Assembly: GCF_030646165.1 (NCBI RefSeq) | Contig: NZ_JAUTDO010000002.1 | Span: 434,001-498,000, forward strand | DNA length: 64,000 bases | Reading direction: 5' to 3' | Source of the DNA: Conexibacter sp. CPCC 206217 | GTDB taxonomy: Bacteria > Actinomycetota > Thermoleophilia > Solirubrobacterales > Solirubrobacteraceae | Part shown: positions 19,661 through 27,942 of the stretch, one piece after another | How positions within the stretch are numbered: the stretch's first letter is position 1 | How the letters are laid out: every line of letters begins with the position of its first letter | Notes under the pieces: model-generated | Told to the model about the DNA's origin: nothing | Seen by the model: only the letters and a program-made list of their open reading frames with translations | The model's database searches: none | Translations under genes and position numbers: made by a program

Positions 19661-21631
19661 TCAGCGTTCGTCCGCCAGCTTCTCGATCACGTCGCTGAGC
19701 TTGATCGCCAACTGCAGCTCGAGCTGCTGCTCCGGGGCGCGCCACTCCGGCAGCAGCGCGTCGACTCGTCCCAGCCGCGCGTACAGCGTGTTGATGTGAA
19801 CCTGCAACGCCGCTGCGGTTCTCGCCAGATGTCCCTGGTGCTCGAAGTACGCCCGTAGCGTGATCACGAGCGCGCCGCCGCGATGTTCGTCATGGCTCAC
19901 CAGCGGCTCCAGCGTGCGCTGCACGAAGGCGCGCACGTCCTGAGCCTGCGCATGGCGCAGCAGCAGGCCGAAGAAGCCGAGCTGCTGAGCGGTCGTCACG
20001 GCCCCGGAGCGTCCCAGCGCCGTCAGCAGCCGCTGGGCGTCGCGCGCCTCCGTGAAGACCCCCGCCAGCGCCGCGCACCCGACGGCCGGCCCCGCGGCCG
20101 TGACCGTCGGCGGGCAGCTCGCGTCGCCGAGCTCCTCGGCGACCAGCCGCGCCGCATCCTCGGCATCGACGCGCGGCAGCAGCACAGCGGTGGCGCCGTC
20201 GATCTCAGTCGCCAGTCCATCCAGCCGTGCGGCGAGGCGACGAGCACGCAACGCCATCCAACGACTTCCTTCCTGCGCCGGGACCGCGACGACGATGCTG
20301 TGCGGCTGTTCGAGGTCGATGCCCAGCAGCGGAGCCTGCCGGCGCAGCGCGCCATCGTCGCCGCCTCCCGTGCGCAGCAGCTGCTCCAGGAACTCGCCTC
20401 GCACGCGCTCCTCCGCCTCGTTGAGCACACGGGCGTTCAGCAGCAGCACGGCAACGACCATCGCGGCGCGCTCGAGCAGCCGCTGGGCGCCGTGCGCCGC
20501 CTCGGCCGAGCTCAGCACGAGGAAGCCGGGGGTGTCGGCACGCGGCGGCAACGGCACGATCACACGGCTGACGCAGCGGCCGTCGATCTGCAGCACCACC
20601 GTGCGCATGTCGGCTTCGGCCTCCGCGAACGCGGCCGTCAGCCCCGCCGCCAGCGCCGGCTCCGGCAGCGAACCGCGTTCGGCGATCGCCAGGTCGACGT
20701 CGTCCTGCGGCTCGCCGGCCCCGCTCAGCACGCGCCGCTCGGCGTCGACGGCGAGCAGCCGGCCGCCAAGCACGTCGACGACCGCCGCCATCACCTCGCC
20801 GAGCTCCGCCCCGTCGAGCACCAGCGTCGTGAGCCGCTCATGCAGCAGGACCGATCGCTCGATCAGCTCGCTGTGCGTCCGCACCAACTCGTTGGCGGCG
20901 TGCAGCTCCGCCAACGCCCGCTGCGAGTCCTCGAACAGCCGCGCGTTCTCGATCGCGACGGCAGCATGGTCGGCCAGAGACTGCAGCAACACGATCTCGT
21001 CGTGGTCGAAGCGACGCTGCGAGCGCTCCCCCGCGAGCACGACCCCGAGGATCTCCTCGCCGCGCCTGAGCGGAACGCCGACGATCGCACGCAGCCCGGC
21101 TCTCCTGACCCAGTCGTCCCCCTCGTCGAAATGGTGGAGGTGATGGTCGCTGACGTAGTCGAGCGTCCACTGCGGACGGCCCGTCTTCGTCACCAAGCCG
21201 CCGAGCCCGGCGCCGCTGACCAGACGCAGGCCGGGTCCCGACGCGGTCTGGTCCGTCGCGCGGATGTAGCTGTCGCCGTGCTCGGGATCGGCGAGGTTGA
21301 TCCAGGCGGCATCTGTTCTCAGCAGCGACCGCGCCCGCCGGCAGATCGCCAACAGCACCGCGTCCGTCGCGCGCAGCGCCGAGATGTCCCCGGCGGTCTC
21401 GAACAGGGCCTGCAGCTCCTGCTCGTGTCGTCGCCGCCGCTCGATCACCTCATGCACGCGCAACGCCCACGGCAGTTGGCGCCGCAACGCGGTCGACGCC
21501 TGCTCGCTCAGCCCCGCCGCACGCGCCGAGGCGACCGCCTCCTGGAAGGCGGCGACGGGCGCTCCTTCCGCCAACAGCCGCAGAAAGAGGACCGTCGACT
21601 CCATCTCTACGCGGTCGGAGGTCACCGTCAT
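19661..21631 (-). CDS. GAF-domain PucR-family transcriptional regulator
   Basis: The roughly 656-residue regulator has a GAF sensor domain at about 95-250 (residues such as SLLRTDAAWINLAD and AIVGVPLRRGEEILGVV), a central GGDEF-like/PucR region, and a C-terminal helix-turn-helix of the PucR type (HQGHLARTAAALQVHINTLYARLGRV). Such proteins usually activate neighbouring catabolic genes when a small molecule binds. It precedes the HyuAB operon on the same strand and is its most likely regulator. The start is uncertain: ATG at 21631 is used here, a TTG at 21694 or ATG at 21604 is possible, and none has a clear ribosome site. Confidence 0.82.
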   Translation of the reverse strand: MTVTSDRVEMESTVLFLRLLAEGAPVAAFQEAVASARAAGLSEQASTALRRQLPWALRVHEVIERRRRHEQELQALFETAGDISALRATDAVLLAICRRARSLLRTDAAWINLADPEHGDSYIRATDQTASGPGLRLVSGAGLGGLVTKTGRPQWTLDYVSDHHLHHFDEGDDWVRRAGLRAIVGVPLRRGEEILGVVLAGERSQRRFDHDEIVLLQSLADHAAVAIENARLFEDSQRALAELHAANELVRTHSELIERSVLLHERLTTLVLDGAELGEVMAAVVDVLGGRLLAVDAERRVLSGAGEPQDDVDLAIAERGSLPEPALAAGLTAAFAEAEADMRTVVLQIDGRCVSRVIVPLPPRADTPGFLVLSSAEAAHGAQRLLERAAMVVAVLLLNARVLNEAEERVRGEFLEQLLRTGGGDDGALRRQAPLLGIDLEQPHSIVVAVPAQEGSRWMALRARRLAARLDGLATEIDGATAVLLPRVDAEDAARLVAEELGDASCPPTVTAAGPAVGCAALAGVFTEARDAQRLLTALGRSGAVTTAQQLGFFGLLLRHAQAQDVRAFVQRTLEPLVSHDEHRGGALVITLRAYFEHQGHLARTAAALQVHINTLYARLGRVDALLPEWRAPEQQLELQLAIKLSDVIEKLADER

Positions 21632-21816
21632 GGTTGCCACCGCCCCCGACGGCGACGGCTGTGGCAGCGGCAGTATGTCGGCCTGGCGCAGCAACGGGCC
21701 GCGACGTCAACCGGGCGCCCCGTGGGGTCGTCACCCATCAGTCTCCTCTCTCCTCGGCAGGCGAGATGCTGCGGCAGTCTCCCGCACCCAGTCCGCGACC
21801 TCAAGGGCGGCGGGGC

Positions 21817-22477
21817 TCAGCCGCGAACGCCGGCTCGGCGGGACGGCACGCGCGCCGTCACCGGCAAGTGCTGAGCGCGAGCCGGGGGGCGCCGGTCATG
21901 CATCAGTGGAGCGAGGCTGAGTCGCAGTGTCGTCCGCGCGCTGACATCCGACCCGCCAGCCAGCTGTAATTCAACCGTGACGTTGTGGCGGACGGAGCGG
22001 GCGAGCGCGGTGCGACCGCGTCTGTTCGGCGCGACGGCCACCATCGCCCGTCTGCCATGGGCGATGCGGTAAGCGCGACGGCCGAGTGTCGTGCGGCCCC
22101 TTCAAGATCCGAACCGTTCCACGACAGGTGGCGCTGCCCTCACAACTCACCGCAACTGGGATCCGCCCGCGCCGCAGCCGCAGAGATCTCGACGTCACCA
22201 CGGGGCCGGGACCGGCGCCCGCGCCCCATGACGGGTGACCACCTCTGACCAGCCTGCGCGCTCTGCCGCCCGCCGTCGAGACGACATGGATGAAGCCATC
22301 GCCGCCGGCGTAAGCGAGCCGCCGGCCGTCGGGCGAGAAGGCCGGATCGCCGCCGCCGTCCGCCAACCGGCGAACGAGCGCACCGGTCGTCGCGTCGTGC
22401 AACTCGATGGTCGACCGCGCCGCGGACGACGAGATCTCGGCCCGCCCCGTCGGCAACCGCTGAGAGACGCACCACAT
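21817..22477 (-). pseudogene. Remnant of a TolB/PD40-type beta-propeller protein, truncated and frameshifted
   Basis: The frame from 22477 reads a propeller blade (STIELHDATTGALVRRLADG, then DPAFSPDGRRLAYAGGDG) followed by the start of an SRSLRLRRGRIPVAVSC tail domain. That frame breaks at GGGG (22100-22097). Dropping one G continues the tail in another frame as GRTTLGRRAYRIAHGRRAM and on through RRGRTALARSVRHNVTVEL to a stop at 21817. Earlier propeller blades and any signal peptide are missing. A homopolymer sequencing error could explain the shift but not the missing 5' end. Confidence 0.65.
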
Positions 22478-22500
22478 CTGCCATCATTCGATGCTCATAC

Positions 22501-22510
22501 TGATGCATCA
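22501..22510. promoter_or_regulatory. Perfect 10-bp palindrome before vapB
   Basis: TGATGCATCA lies 12 bases upstream of the antitoxin ATG in a short AT-richer stretch. VapBC complexes normally repress their own promoter by binding inverted repeats there, so this is the obvious operator candidate; function is inferred from position only. Confidence 0.45.
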
Positions 22511-22522
22511 GCGGGAGGCCCC

Positions 22523-22720
22523 ATGCGCACGACACTTGCTCTGGACGACGATCTGCTCGCCGAAGCGCAGCGCCTGACCGGCACGACCGAGAAGACCGCG
22601 CTCGTGCGACAGGCGCTCGGCGCGCTGATCGAGCGCGAGAGCGCGCGACGCCTCGCCCGGCTCGGCGGCAGCGAGCCCGAGCTGCGGGCGATCCCCCGGC
22701 GTCAGAGCGCGTCGCGGTGA
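22523..22720 (+). CDS. vapB: VapB-type antitoxin
   Basis: The 65-residue protein starts MRTTLALDDDLLAEAQRLTG, the ribbon-helix-helix DNA-binding arm typical of type II antitoxins that pair with PIN toxins, followed by a helix (KTALVRQALGALIERES) and a basic flexible tail that would wrap the toxin. ATG at 22523 has GGGAGG upstream. Its stop overlaps the toxin start (GTGA), the usual order and coupling for vapBC. It sits beside a tRNA-fragment scar, typical for such mobile stabilisation modules. Confidence 0.85.
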   Translation: MRTTLALDDDLLAEAQRLTGTTEKTALVRQALGALIERESARRLARLGGSEPELRAIPRRQSASR

Positions 22721-23094
22721 TCCTCGTCGACACCTCGATCTGGATCGACCACCTCCGTGCCGGCAACGCCACGCTGACCGATCTGCTGAACCGCAGCGCC
22801 GTGCTCGCGCACCCGTGCGTCACCGGCGAGCTTGCGCTGGGGAACCTGCGCAGCCGCGACGAGGTGATCGGGCTCCTGCGCGACCTTCCTCAGGCGATCG
22901 TCGCCGAGCACGACGAGGTCCTGCGGCTGATCGCCGACGAGACGCTCCACGGCCATGGCATCGGCTACGTCGACGCTCAACTGCTCGCCGCCAGCCGCCT
23001 CAGCCCCGACGCCACGCTCTGGACAAGAGACAAGCGCCTGGCCGCCGTCGCCACCCGCCTCAGAGTCCGCTTCCAGCCACCCGCCACACCCTGA
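22717..23094 (+). CDS. vapC: VapC-type PIN-domain ribonuclease toxin
   Basis: The 125-residue protein is a complete PIN domain: VDTSIWIDHL with Asp5, GELALG with Glu38, YVDAQLLAAS with Asp86 and TRDKRLAAVA with Asp105 make up the acidic metal site. VapC toxins cleave tRNA or rRNA when free of VapB. The GTG at 22717 overlaps the antitoxin stop. All four acidic residues are present, so it looks active. The following 170 bases to the tRNA fragment hold nothing I can identify. Confidence 0.87.
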   Translation: MILVDTSIWIDHLRAGNATLTDLLNRSAVLAHPCVTGELALGNLRSRDEVIGLLRDLPQAIVAEHDEVLRLIADETLHGHGIGYVDAQLLAASRLSPDATLWTRDKRLAAVATRLRVRFQPPATP

Positions 23095-23267
23095 CCGCAG
23101 ACATCCAGCCCCAGCCACCCGCGCGATCGGGCCACCAACCCCGACCTCGTGGCCCAAACCCTCGAGAAGCCGCCCGAAACCGCCGACATCCAGCCTCGAC
23201 GCCCGCCCTGCGGGATCGCCCGCCACCGCTGCAAACAAGCTGCCAGAACACCACACACTCCTGGTAC

Positions 23268-23309
23268 CTGAAAATCGTGGTGTCCCCAGTTCGGATCTGG
23301 GAGTCGCCA
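23268..23309 (+). other. 3' half of a tRNA-Phe gene (candidate attachment-site scar)
   Basis: Read 5'-3': anticodon loop CTGAAAA (GAA anticodon), the 3' anticodon strand TCGTG, variable GTGTC, T-stem CCCAG, T-loop TTCGGAT, T-stem CTGGG, acceptor AGTCGCC and discriminator A. These correspond position by position to the 3' half of bacterial tRNA-Phe. The sequence upstream of the loop (GGTAC) cannot pair with TCGTG, and no GGCGACT acceptor strand or D-arm lies within the needed distance, so the 5' half is missing. Integrases commonly recombine within the anticodon loop and leave such a copy. Confidence 0.7.
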
Positions 23310-23320
23310 TTGTTCGAAAT

Positions 23321-23347
23321 CCCTGCATATTGCAGGGTTTTCTTTTT
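23321..23347 (+). terminator. Intrinsic terminator following the tRNA-Phe fragment
   Basis: CCCTGCA, loop TAT and TGCAGGG form a perfect 7-bp stem immediately followed by TTTTCTTTTT. This is the only classical factor-independent terminator I see in the window. It sits 11 bases after the tRNA fragment, as expected for a tRNA gene terminator carried along in the duplicated segment. Confidence 0.85.
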
Positions 23348-23371
23348 CCAGAGCGCGGTCGAGCAGAGCGC

Positions 23372-23733
23372 TTGGCGGCGACCCTGCTCGCGGGCGCCGC
23401 CGCAGTCATCTCTGGCGTGCTCGCGACCGGGCTGATCGAGCGCATCAACGGCGCGGCGTGCGGCAACGAGATCCGTTCTGCACGACACCGACCCAGCAGT
23501 TCGCCCGGGCGGTGCTGGCGACCGTCTGCGGCCTCTGCGTGCTGGGCCTGGCGGTCTCGATGCGGGCTGTCTGGACGGCGCCCGCACTCCGCCACCGGGC
23601 GTACGGATTCGTGCTGCTGGTGTTCGTCTTCGCGGTGGTGCTGCTCGTCGTCGACCCTGCCCATCGGGTCGGCTGGCACAGCCGAGCCCGACTCAACTCA
23701 GCCCGCGGCGGCATCCCGCGGCCGAACGCCTGA
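23372..23733 (+). pseudogene. Frameshifted small membrane protein gene
   Basis: One frame encodes a hydrophobic segment, AATLLAGAAAVISGVLATGL, then ERINGAACGNE; the continuation lies in the next frame from about 23470 as DPFCTTPTQQFARAVL and two more hydrophobic segments, ending RPNA at 23733. Adding one base near 23470 joins them into a single protein with about three membrane spans and two Cys flanking the junction. The TTG at 23372 is the only start candidate and has no clear ribosome site, so the 5' end may have been lost at the tRNA scar. Family unknown. Confidence 0.5.
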
Positions 23734-23758
23734 GCGGGCGATCGGGCCGACGCGACGG

Positions 23759-25072
23759 CTACGCGGCGCTGCCCGGCGCGAACTGGGTCGGGTCGACGGC
23801 GCGGTAGGCGCCTGGGCCGCGGTCGGGGCCGAGGCGGACGGGGAGGCGGACGAGGCGGCGCAGGACCGCGTTGCTGGTGAAGGCGTGGGTGTCGTCGACC
23901 AGCTGCATGTCGGGGAAGCGGGCGGTCAGCAGCGACAGCGCGACGACGCCCTCGAGCCGGGCGAGCGAGGCTCCGAGGCAGAAGCGGGTGCCGAAGCCGA
24001 AGCCGAGGTGGCGGCCGGTGCGCGCGACGTCGAGCGCCTCGGGGTCCTCGAAGACCGCGGGGTCGCGGTTGGCCGCCGCGACGATGCCGAGCACGACGTG
24101 GCCGGCGGGGACCGGGACGCCGGCGATCTCGTGGTCCTTCGCCGCCACGCGCGTGATCCACTGCACGGGCGAGACGAAGCGCAGCAGCTCCTCGATCGCG
24201 CCCGGCATCCGCCCGGGCTCGCGGCACAGCCGTTCCCACTGCTCGCGGTGCGTCAGCAGCTGCAGCGTGCCGGTGCCGATCAGGTTGGCCGTCGTCTCGT
24301 GGCCGGCGAACAGCAGCAGGATGAACATCGCCTTGAGCTCTTCGGTCGTCAGGCCGCCCTGCTCGTCGGCGGCCAGCAGCGCGGCGATCAGGTCGTCCTC
24401 CTCGCGGCGACCGCGGTGGCCGGCGATGATCTCGTCGACGTAGACGCCGAACTCGCGGATCGCTCTGACGGCCGCCGACAGCGTCGTGACGCTGTCGCGG
24501 TCGAGGTGCTCGCCGATCGCGGCCGACCAGTCGCGGATCAGCAGACGGTCCTCGCCCGGGCAGCCGAGCATGTCGACGATCACCATCAGCGGCAGGTCGA
24601 ACGCGAACGTCGTGAGGTCGACGACCTCCTCGCCCGCGAAGCTCGCGATCAGGCCGTCGGCGTAGCGCTCGACCGCCGCCTGCATCTGCGCGACGCGGCG
24701 CGGCGTGAACGCGCGGTGCGAGATCCGCCGCAGGCGCGCGTGGACGTCGAGATCGGCGCGCTGCATCCAGAGGTTGACGAACGCGTAGTACTCCTCGACG
24801 GCGGCCTGGTCGGCGGGCGAGAGCGATGCGACGAACTCGGTCAGGTGCGCGCTGCGGTCATAGCGCTTGGTGTAGCGGTCCGACGTGTCCTGCAGCAGCC
24901 TGTGGACGTCGTCGTAGCGGGTCAGGAAGACGAAGCGGCCGTGCGGGTGCACCGGGTCCTCGCGCCGCATCCGCTCGAACAGGCTGTAGGGATCCGCCAG
25001 CGCCGCCGGCTCGGAGGCCAGCAGAGCCGCGATCGCGTCATCGAGGCGCGCCTGCGCCTGGGAAGCCGTCAT
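23759..25072 (-). CDS. Cytochrome P450
   Basis: The 437-residue protein is a soluble bacterial P450 with the I-helix AGHETT (256-261), the K-helix ExxR in EELLR (295-298) and the heme-ligand loop FGFGTRFCLG with Cys365. It would hydroxylate a hydrophobic substrate using ferredoxin-delivered electrons; no ferredoxin or reductase gene is visible nearby. It begins 21 bases after the GntR gene on the same strand and is the last gene of the 36337-23759 run. The usual size and intact motifs indicate an active enzyme. The substrate is unknown. Confidence 0.93.
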   Translation of the reverse strand: MTASQAQARLDDAIAALLASEPAALADPYSLFERMRREDPVHPHGRFVFLTRYDDVHRLLQDTSDRYTKRYDRSAHLTEFVASLSPADQAAVEEYYAFVNLWMQRADLDVHARLRRISHRAFTPRRVAQMQAAVERYADGLIASFAGEEVVDLTTFAFDLPLMVIVDMLGCPGEDRLLIRDWSAAIGEHLDRDSVTTLSAAVRAIREFGVYVDEIIAGHRGRREEDDLIAALLAADEQGGLTTEELKAMFILLLFAGHETTANLIGTGTLQLLTHREQWERLCREPGRMPGAIEELLRFVSPVQWITRVAAKDHEIAGVPVPAGHVVLGIVAAANRDPAVFEDPEALDVARTGRHLGFGFGTRFCLGASLARLEGVVALSLLTARFPDMQLVDDTHAFTSNAVLRRLVRLPVRLGPDRGPGAYRAVDPTQFAPGSAA

Positions 25073-25093
25073 GGTCTCTCCTTCTCGGTTGTG

Positions 25094-25777
25094 TCAGCTG
25101 CGGCCGTCGGCGCGCCAGGCCGCGATCGCGTTCTGGACGTGCTCGCGCGAGAGGCGCTCCGCACGCGCGGGATCGCGCGCTCTGATCGCCTTGCAGATCT
25201 CGAGGTGCTCGCCGGCCGACGCGATCGTGCGCTCGCGGTTGCGGTTGAGCTGCGCGAACAGCAGGCGGGCAGTGATCTGCACGATCGGCTCGAACGTCAT
25301 CAGCGTCTCGTTGCCCGCGACGCGCAGCACGCTGAGGTGGAACTCGGCGTGCACTTCGAGATAGCGCTTGGGATGGAACGGGCGCGATGCCGACCTGACC
25401 GCCTCCGCCAGATCCTCCAGCCCGGCGATCTGCTCGTCGGTCGCGCGCTCGGCCGCGAGCCGCGCGGCGAATCCGTCGACCATCGAGCGCGCCTCGTACA
25501 TGTCGGCCGCGCGCTCGCGCGTCAGCGAGACGACGCTCAGCGAGCCGTTCGCCGCGCCGCTGGTGACGAAGCCGCGCGACTTCAGCACGCGCAGCGCCTC
25601 CCGCAGCGGCGTGCGGCTGACGCCCAGCTCGGCCGACAGCTGCTCCTGGCCCAGTGGCGTCCCCGCCGCGATCTCGCCGCTGAGGATCTGCTCGGTGATC
25701 TGCTCGACGATCTGCTCGACCAGCCGCGAGCGCGAGACCGTCTCCAGCCTGGGGCGCTGACCGGTCGAGCTCACCAC
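25094..25777 (-). CDS. GntR-family (FCD-domain) transcriptional regulator
   Basis: The 227-residue regulator has an N-terminal winged helix (LSGEIAAGTPLGQEQLSAELGVSRTPLREALRVLKSRGFV) and an all-helical FCD effector domain with the metal-site histidines in FHLSVL and EHLEI. GTG at 25777 overlaps the stop of the upstream gene. FCD regulators usually bind an organic acid and repress their own operon. Being inside the cluster, it may act on the 36.4 kb divergent promoter or on a site not identified. Confidence 0.9.
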   Translation of the reverse strand: MVSSTGQRPRLETVSRSRLVEQIVEQITEQILSGEIAAGTPLGQEQLSAELGVSRTPLREALRVLKSRGFVTSGAANGSLSVVSLTRERAADMYEARSMVDGFAARLAAERATDEQIAGLEDLAEAVRSASRPFHPKRYLEVHAEFHLSVLRVAGNETLMTFEPIVQITARLLFAQLNRNRERTIASAGEHLEICKAIRARDPARAERLSREHVQNAIAAWRADGRS

Positions 25778-26865
25778 GTCTCCCCGAGCAGCGTCGTCAG
25801 CTGTGCGTCCGTGAGCGCGAGATCGCCCTGGCTGTTGGCATGGCCCTGCACCTGGCGGACGACACTACCCATGTCGGACGCGGCGAGCCCCACCTCGCGC
25901 AGGCTGCTCGGCAGGCCCCACCGGTCGCGCAGCCGGGCGACCGTCGCATGGGGCGGCTCGGGCGCCGCGTCGTCGCCGCGAAAAGGGGCGACGAGAGCTT
26001 CCTGGGCGTCCTCGGTGCGCGGTGCGAGCGCGCGCATCGCGGCCGGCAGCACGACGCCGTTGATCTCTCCGTGCGACGCACCGGTGAGCCCGCCGACGGC
26101 GTGGCAGATCGCATGGTGCAGGCCGATGCGGCCGCTCGCCAGTGCGAGCCCGCCGCACATCCCGGCGGCCATCAGGCGGTCGCGCGCCGCGTCGGCGTCG
26201 CCGGCCGCGCAGGCCTCCAGCCCGCCGCCGATCTGGCGCGTTCCGGCGTGCGCGATCGCGCGCACCGGACCGTCCGGCGCGTCGTTCCAGCCGCACTCCA
26301 GCAGGTGCGCGAGACAGTTCATCAGGCTCGCCGCGCCCGCGCGCGCGGGCAGGTCGTCCGTCAGCGCGGGGTCGTAGACGACGGCGCGCGGCAGCGCGCG
26401 CGCATCGCGGCGCACGGCCTTCGTTCGCTCGCGCGTGACGCCGTAGAGCATCGTCAGCTCGCTGCCGGAGTAGGTCGTCGCGACCGCGACCAGCTCGGCG
26501 CCACGCGCGGCCGCGACGGCCTTGCCGATCCCGATCGCCGAGCCGCCGCCGATCGCGACGACCGCGCGGGCTCCGGCGAGCGCCTCGCTCGCACGCGCGA
26601 TCAGCTCGTCGGTCGCGTGCGGCTGGATGTCGGCGAACACGATCGCGTCACCGAGGTCGAGGCCCGCCGCGCGCGCGCCGGCGAGCCGCCCGGCGCTCGC
26701 GACGAGCCCGACCGGCCGCGCGAGACGATCGAAGACGCCGGCCTCGCCGAGCGACCCGCGGCCGAAGCGGACCGCAGGACCGCCGGCGTCGAGCGTGACG
26801 GCGAACCGCGGCGCCGCGTCGTCGCGGCCGAGCGCGGCGAGCGCATGGTCGATCGCGGCGCTCAT
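25771..26865 (-). CDS. Maleylacetate reductase-type iron-containing alcohol dehydrogenase
   Basis: The 364-residue protein follows the maleylacetate reductase subgroup of group III alcohol dehydrogenases: GGGSAIGIGKAVA for NAD binding, TTYSGSELT, and HHAICHAVGG with metal-site-region histidines. Maleylacetate reductases reduce maleylacetate to 3-oxoadipate in aromatic-ring breakdown; the adjacent 3-oxoacid CoA-transferase genes fit that logic. ATG at 26865 overlaps the previous stop as ATGA; the longer frame upstream is a shadow. No ring-cleavage dioxygenase is present, so another substrate is possible. Confidence 0.8.
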   Translation of the reverse strand: MSAAIDHALAALGRDDAAPRFAVTLDAGGPAVRFGRGSLGEAGVFDRLARPVGLVASAGRLAGARAAGLDLGDAIVFADIQPHATDELIARASEALAGARAVVAIGGGSAIGIGKAVAAARGAELVAVATTYSGSELTMLYGVTRERTKAVRRDARALPRAVVYDPALTDDLPARAGAASLMNCLAHLLECGWNDAPDGPVRAIAHAGTRQIGGGLEACAAGDADAARDRLMAAGMCGGLALASGRIGLHHAICHAVGGLTGASHGEINGVVLPAAMRALAPRTEDAQEALVAPFRGDDAAPEPPHATVARLRDRWGLPSSLREVGLAASDMGSVVRQVQGHANSQGDLALTDAQLTTLLGETW

Positions 26866-27275
26866 CTCGCGGCTCCCTCGCGCACCAGCCGCCATGTGCT
26901 GCCGAGTCGCACGCGCAGCCAGGCGACGCCCGCGTCGGTCGCGGCGAAGTCGTAGCGGCCGGTGATCAGTCTGCCCTCCGTTTCGCCGCCGAGCACGATC
27001 AGCGCGTCGCACGCCGTGCGCCGCACGCCGTCGTCGCCGGCCCAGCTCGCGAGCCGGGTCAGCACGTGCTTGGCCTCGACCGACGGGTCGGCGCGCACCG
27101 CGTAGTACCCGGCGATCGCGTCTCGGCCCACCTGCTCGGAGCCGTCGGGCGCATGCAAGACGCCCTCTGGCGCGAACGCCGAGGCGATCCGCTCGGCGTC
27201 GCGCGCGTCGAGCGCCAGCACGAAGCGGGTGACCGGGTCGGCCGCGGCCCAGAGGTCGGCGGGGATCTCAGGCAC
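26862..27275 (-). CDS. SnoaL-like (nuclear transport factor 2 fold) protein
   Basis: The 137-residue protein has the NTF2/SnoaL_4 pattern: VTRFVLALDARDAERIASAFAPEGVL, then GRDAIAGYYA, then a C-terminal GRYDFAATDAGVAWLRVRL sheet. Such folds include small dehydratases, isomerases and ring-modifying enzymes, and also ligand-binding proteins without activity. GTG at 27275 overlaps the CoA-transferase stop by eight bases. Two other NTF2-fold genes (39271 and 50525) lie in the window, each in a catabolic setting. Reaction unknown. Confidence 0.75.
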   Translation of the reverse strand: MPEIPADLWAAADPVTRFVLALDARDAERIASAFAPEGVLHAPDGSEQVGRDAIAGYYAVRADPSVEAKHVLTRLASWAGDDGVRRTACDALIVLGGETEGRLITGRYDFAATDAGVAWLRVRLGSTWRLVREGAAR

Positions 27276-27942
27276 CGACGCGCCTCTCGTCCTCGGGCGG
27301 CACGGCCAGCTCGGCAGCGGCTGAGCTGACGGGCGCGGCGGTCGCGTCGCGGACCGCGTCCACGTCCACGCCGGGCGCCAGCTCCTCGACGACGAACCCG
27401 TCGCCGGCGGGCGTGAGCACCGCGAGGTCGGTGTAGATCCGCTTCACGACGCGGCGAGCGGTCAGTGGGTAGGTGCACTCGCGCACCAGGCGCGGCGTGC
27501 CGTCGCGGGTCATGTGACGCATCATGACCCAGACGGCCCGTGCCCCGACCGCCAGGTCCATCGCACCGCCGACCGAGGGGATCGCGGCCGGGTCGCCGGT
27601 GCTCCAGTTGGCGAGGTCGCCACCAGCCGACACCTGGAACGCGCCCATCACCGAGACGTCGACGTAGCCGGCGCGGATCATCGCGAACGACGTCGCGTGG
27701 TCGAAGAACGACCCGCCGGGAGCGAGGCCGATCGGCTCCTTGCTCGCGTTGATCAGGTCCACGTCGGGCTCGTGGCCGTCCAGCGGCGCCATGCCGAGGA
27801 CGCCGTTCTCGCTGTGGCAGATCGCATGTCCGAGGTAGGGTCCGAGCGCCGTCGGCAGGCCGATCCCGAGGTTGACGCACGCGCCCGCGGGGATGTCGCG
27901 CGCGAGCCGGCGCGCGAGCGCGTCGACCGTCAGGCCGCTCAT
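27268..27942 (-). CDS. 3-oxoacid CoA-transferase, beta subunit
   Basis: The 224-residue protein matches the B subunit of 3-oxoacid/3-oxoadipate CoA-transferases: INLGIGLPT-like VNLGIGLPTALGPYL, then the catalytic glutamate in SENGVLGM, GGSFFDHATSFAMIR, and MGAFQVSAGGDLANW. It forms a covalent glutamyl-CoA during transfer from succinyl- or acetyl-CoA. ATG at 27942 overlaps the alpha-subunit stop. The pair sits beside a maleylacetate-reductase-type gene and an acyl-CoA ligase, so two CoA-activation routes exist in one operon. Confidence 0.88.
   Translation of the reverse strand: MSGLTVDALARRLARDIPAGACVNLGIGLPTALGPYLGHAICHSENGVLGMAPLDGHEPDVDLINASKEPIGLAPGGSFFDHATSFAMIRAGYVDVSVMGAFQVSAGGDLANWSTGDPAAIPSVGGAMDLAVGARAVWVMMRHMTRDGTPRLVRECTYPLTARRVVKRIYTDLAVLTPAGDGFVVEELAPGVDVDAVRDATAAPVSSAAAELAVPPEDERRVGA

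Noticed and set aside
23221..23309. Complete tRNA gene
   Set aside because: No D-arm and no matching acceptor 5' strand upstream; only the 3' half can fold.
23060..23587. Minus-strand ORF containing SQIRTGDTT
   Set aside because: These residues are the reverse translation of the tRNA T-arm, an artefact often annotated as protein near tRNAs.
22955..26377. Plus-strand open frame of 1140 codons over the scar and P450
   Set aside because: Only its part near 23372-23470 looks like protein; the rest mirrors the P450, GntR and reductase genes.
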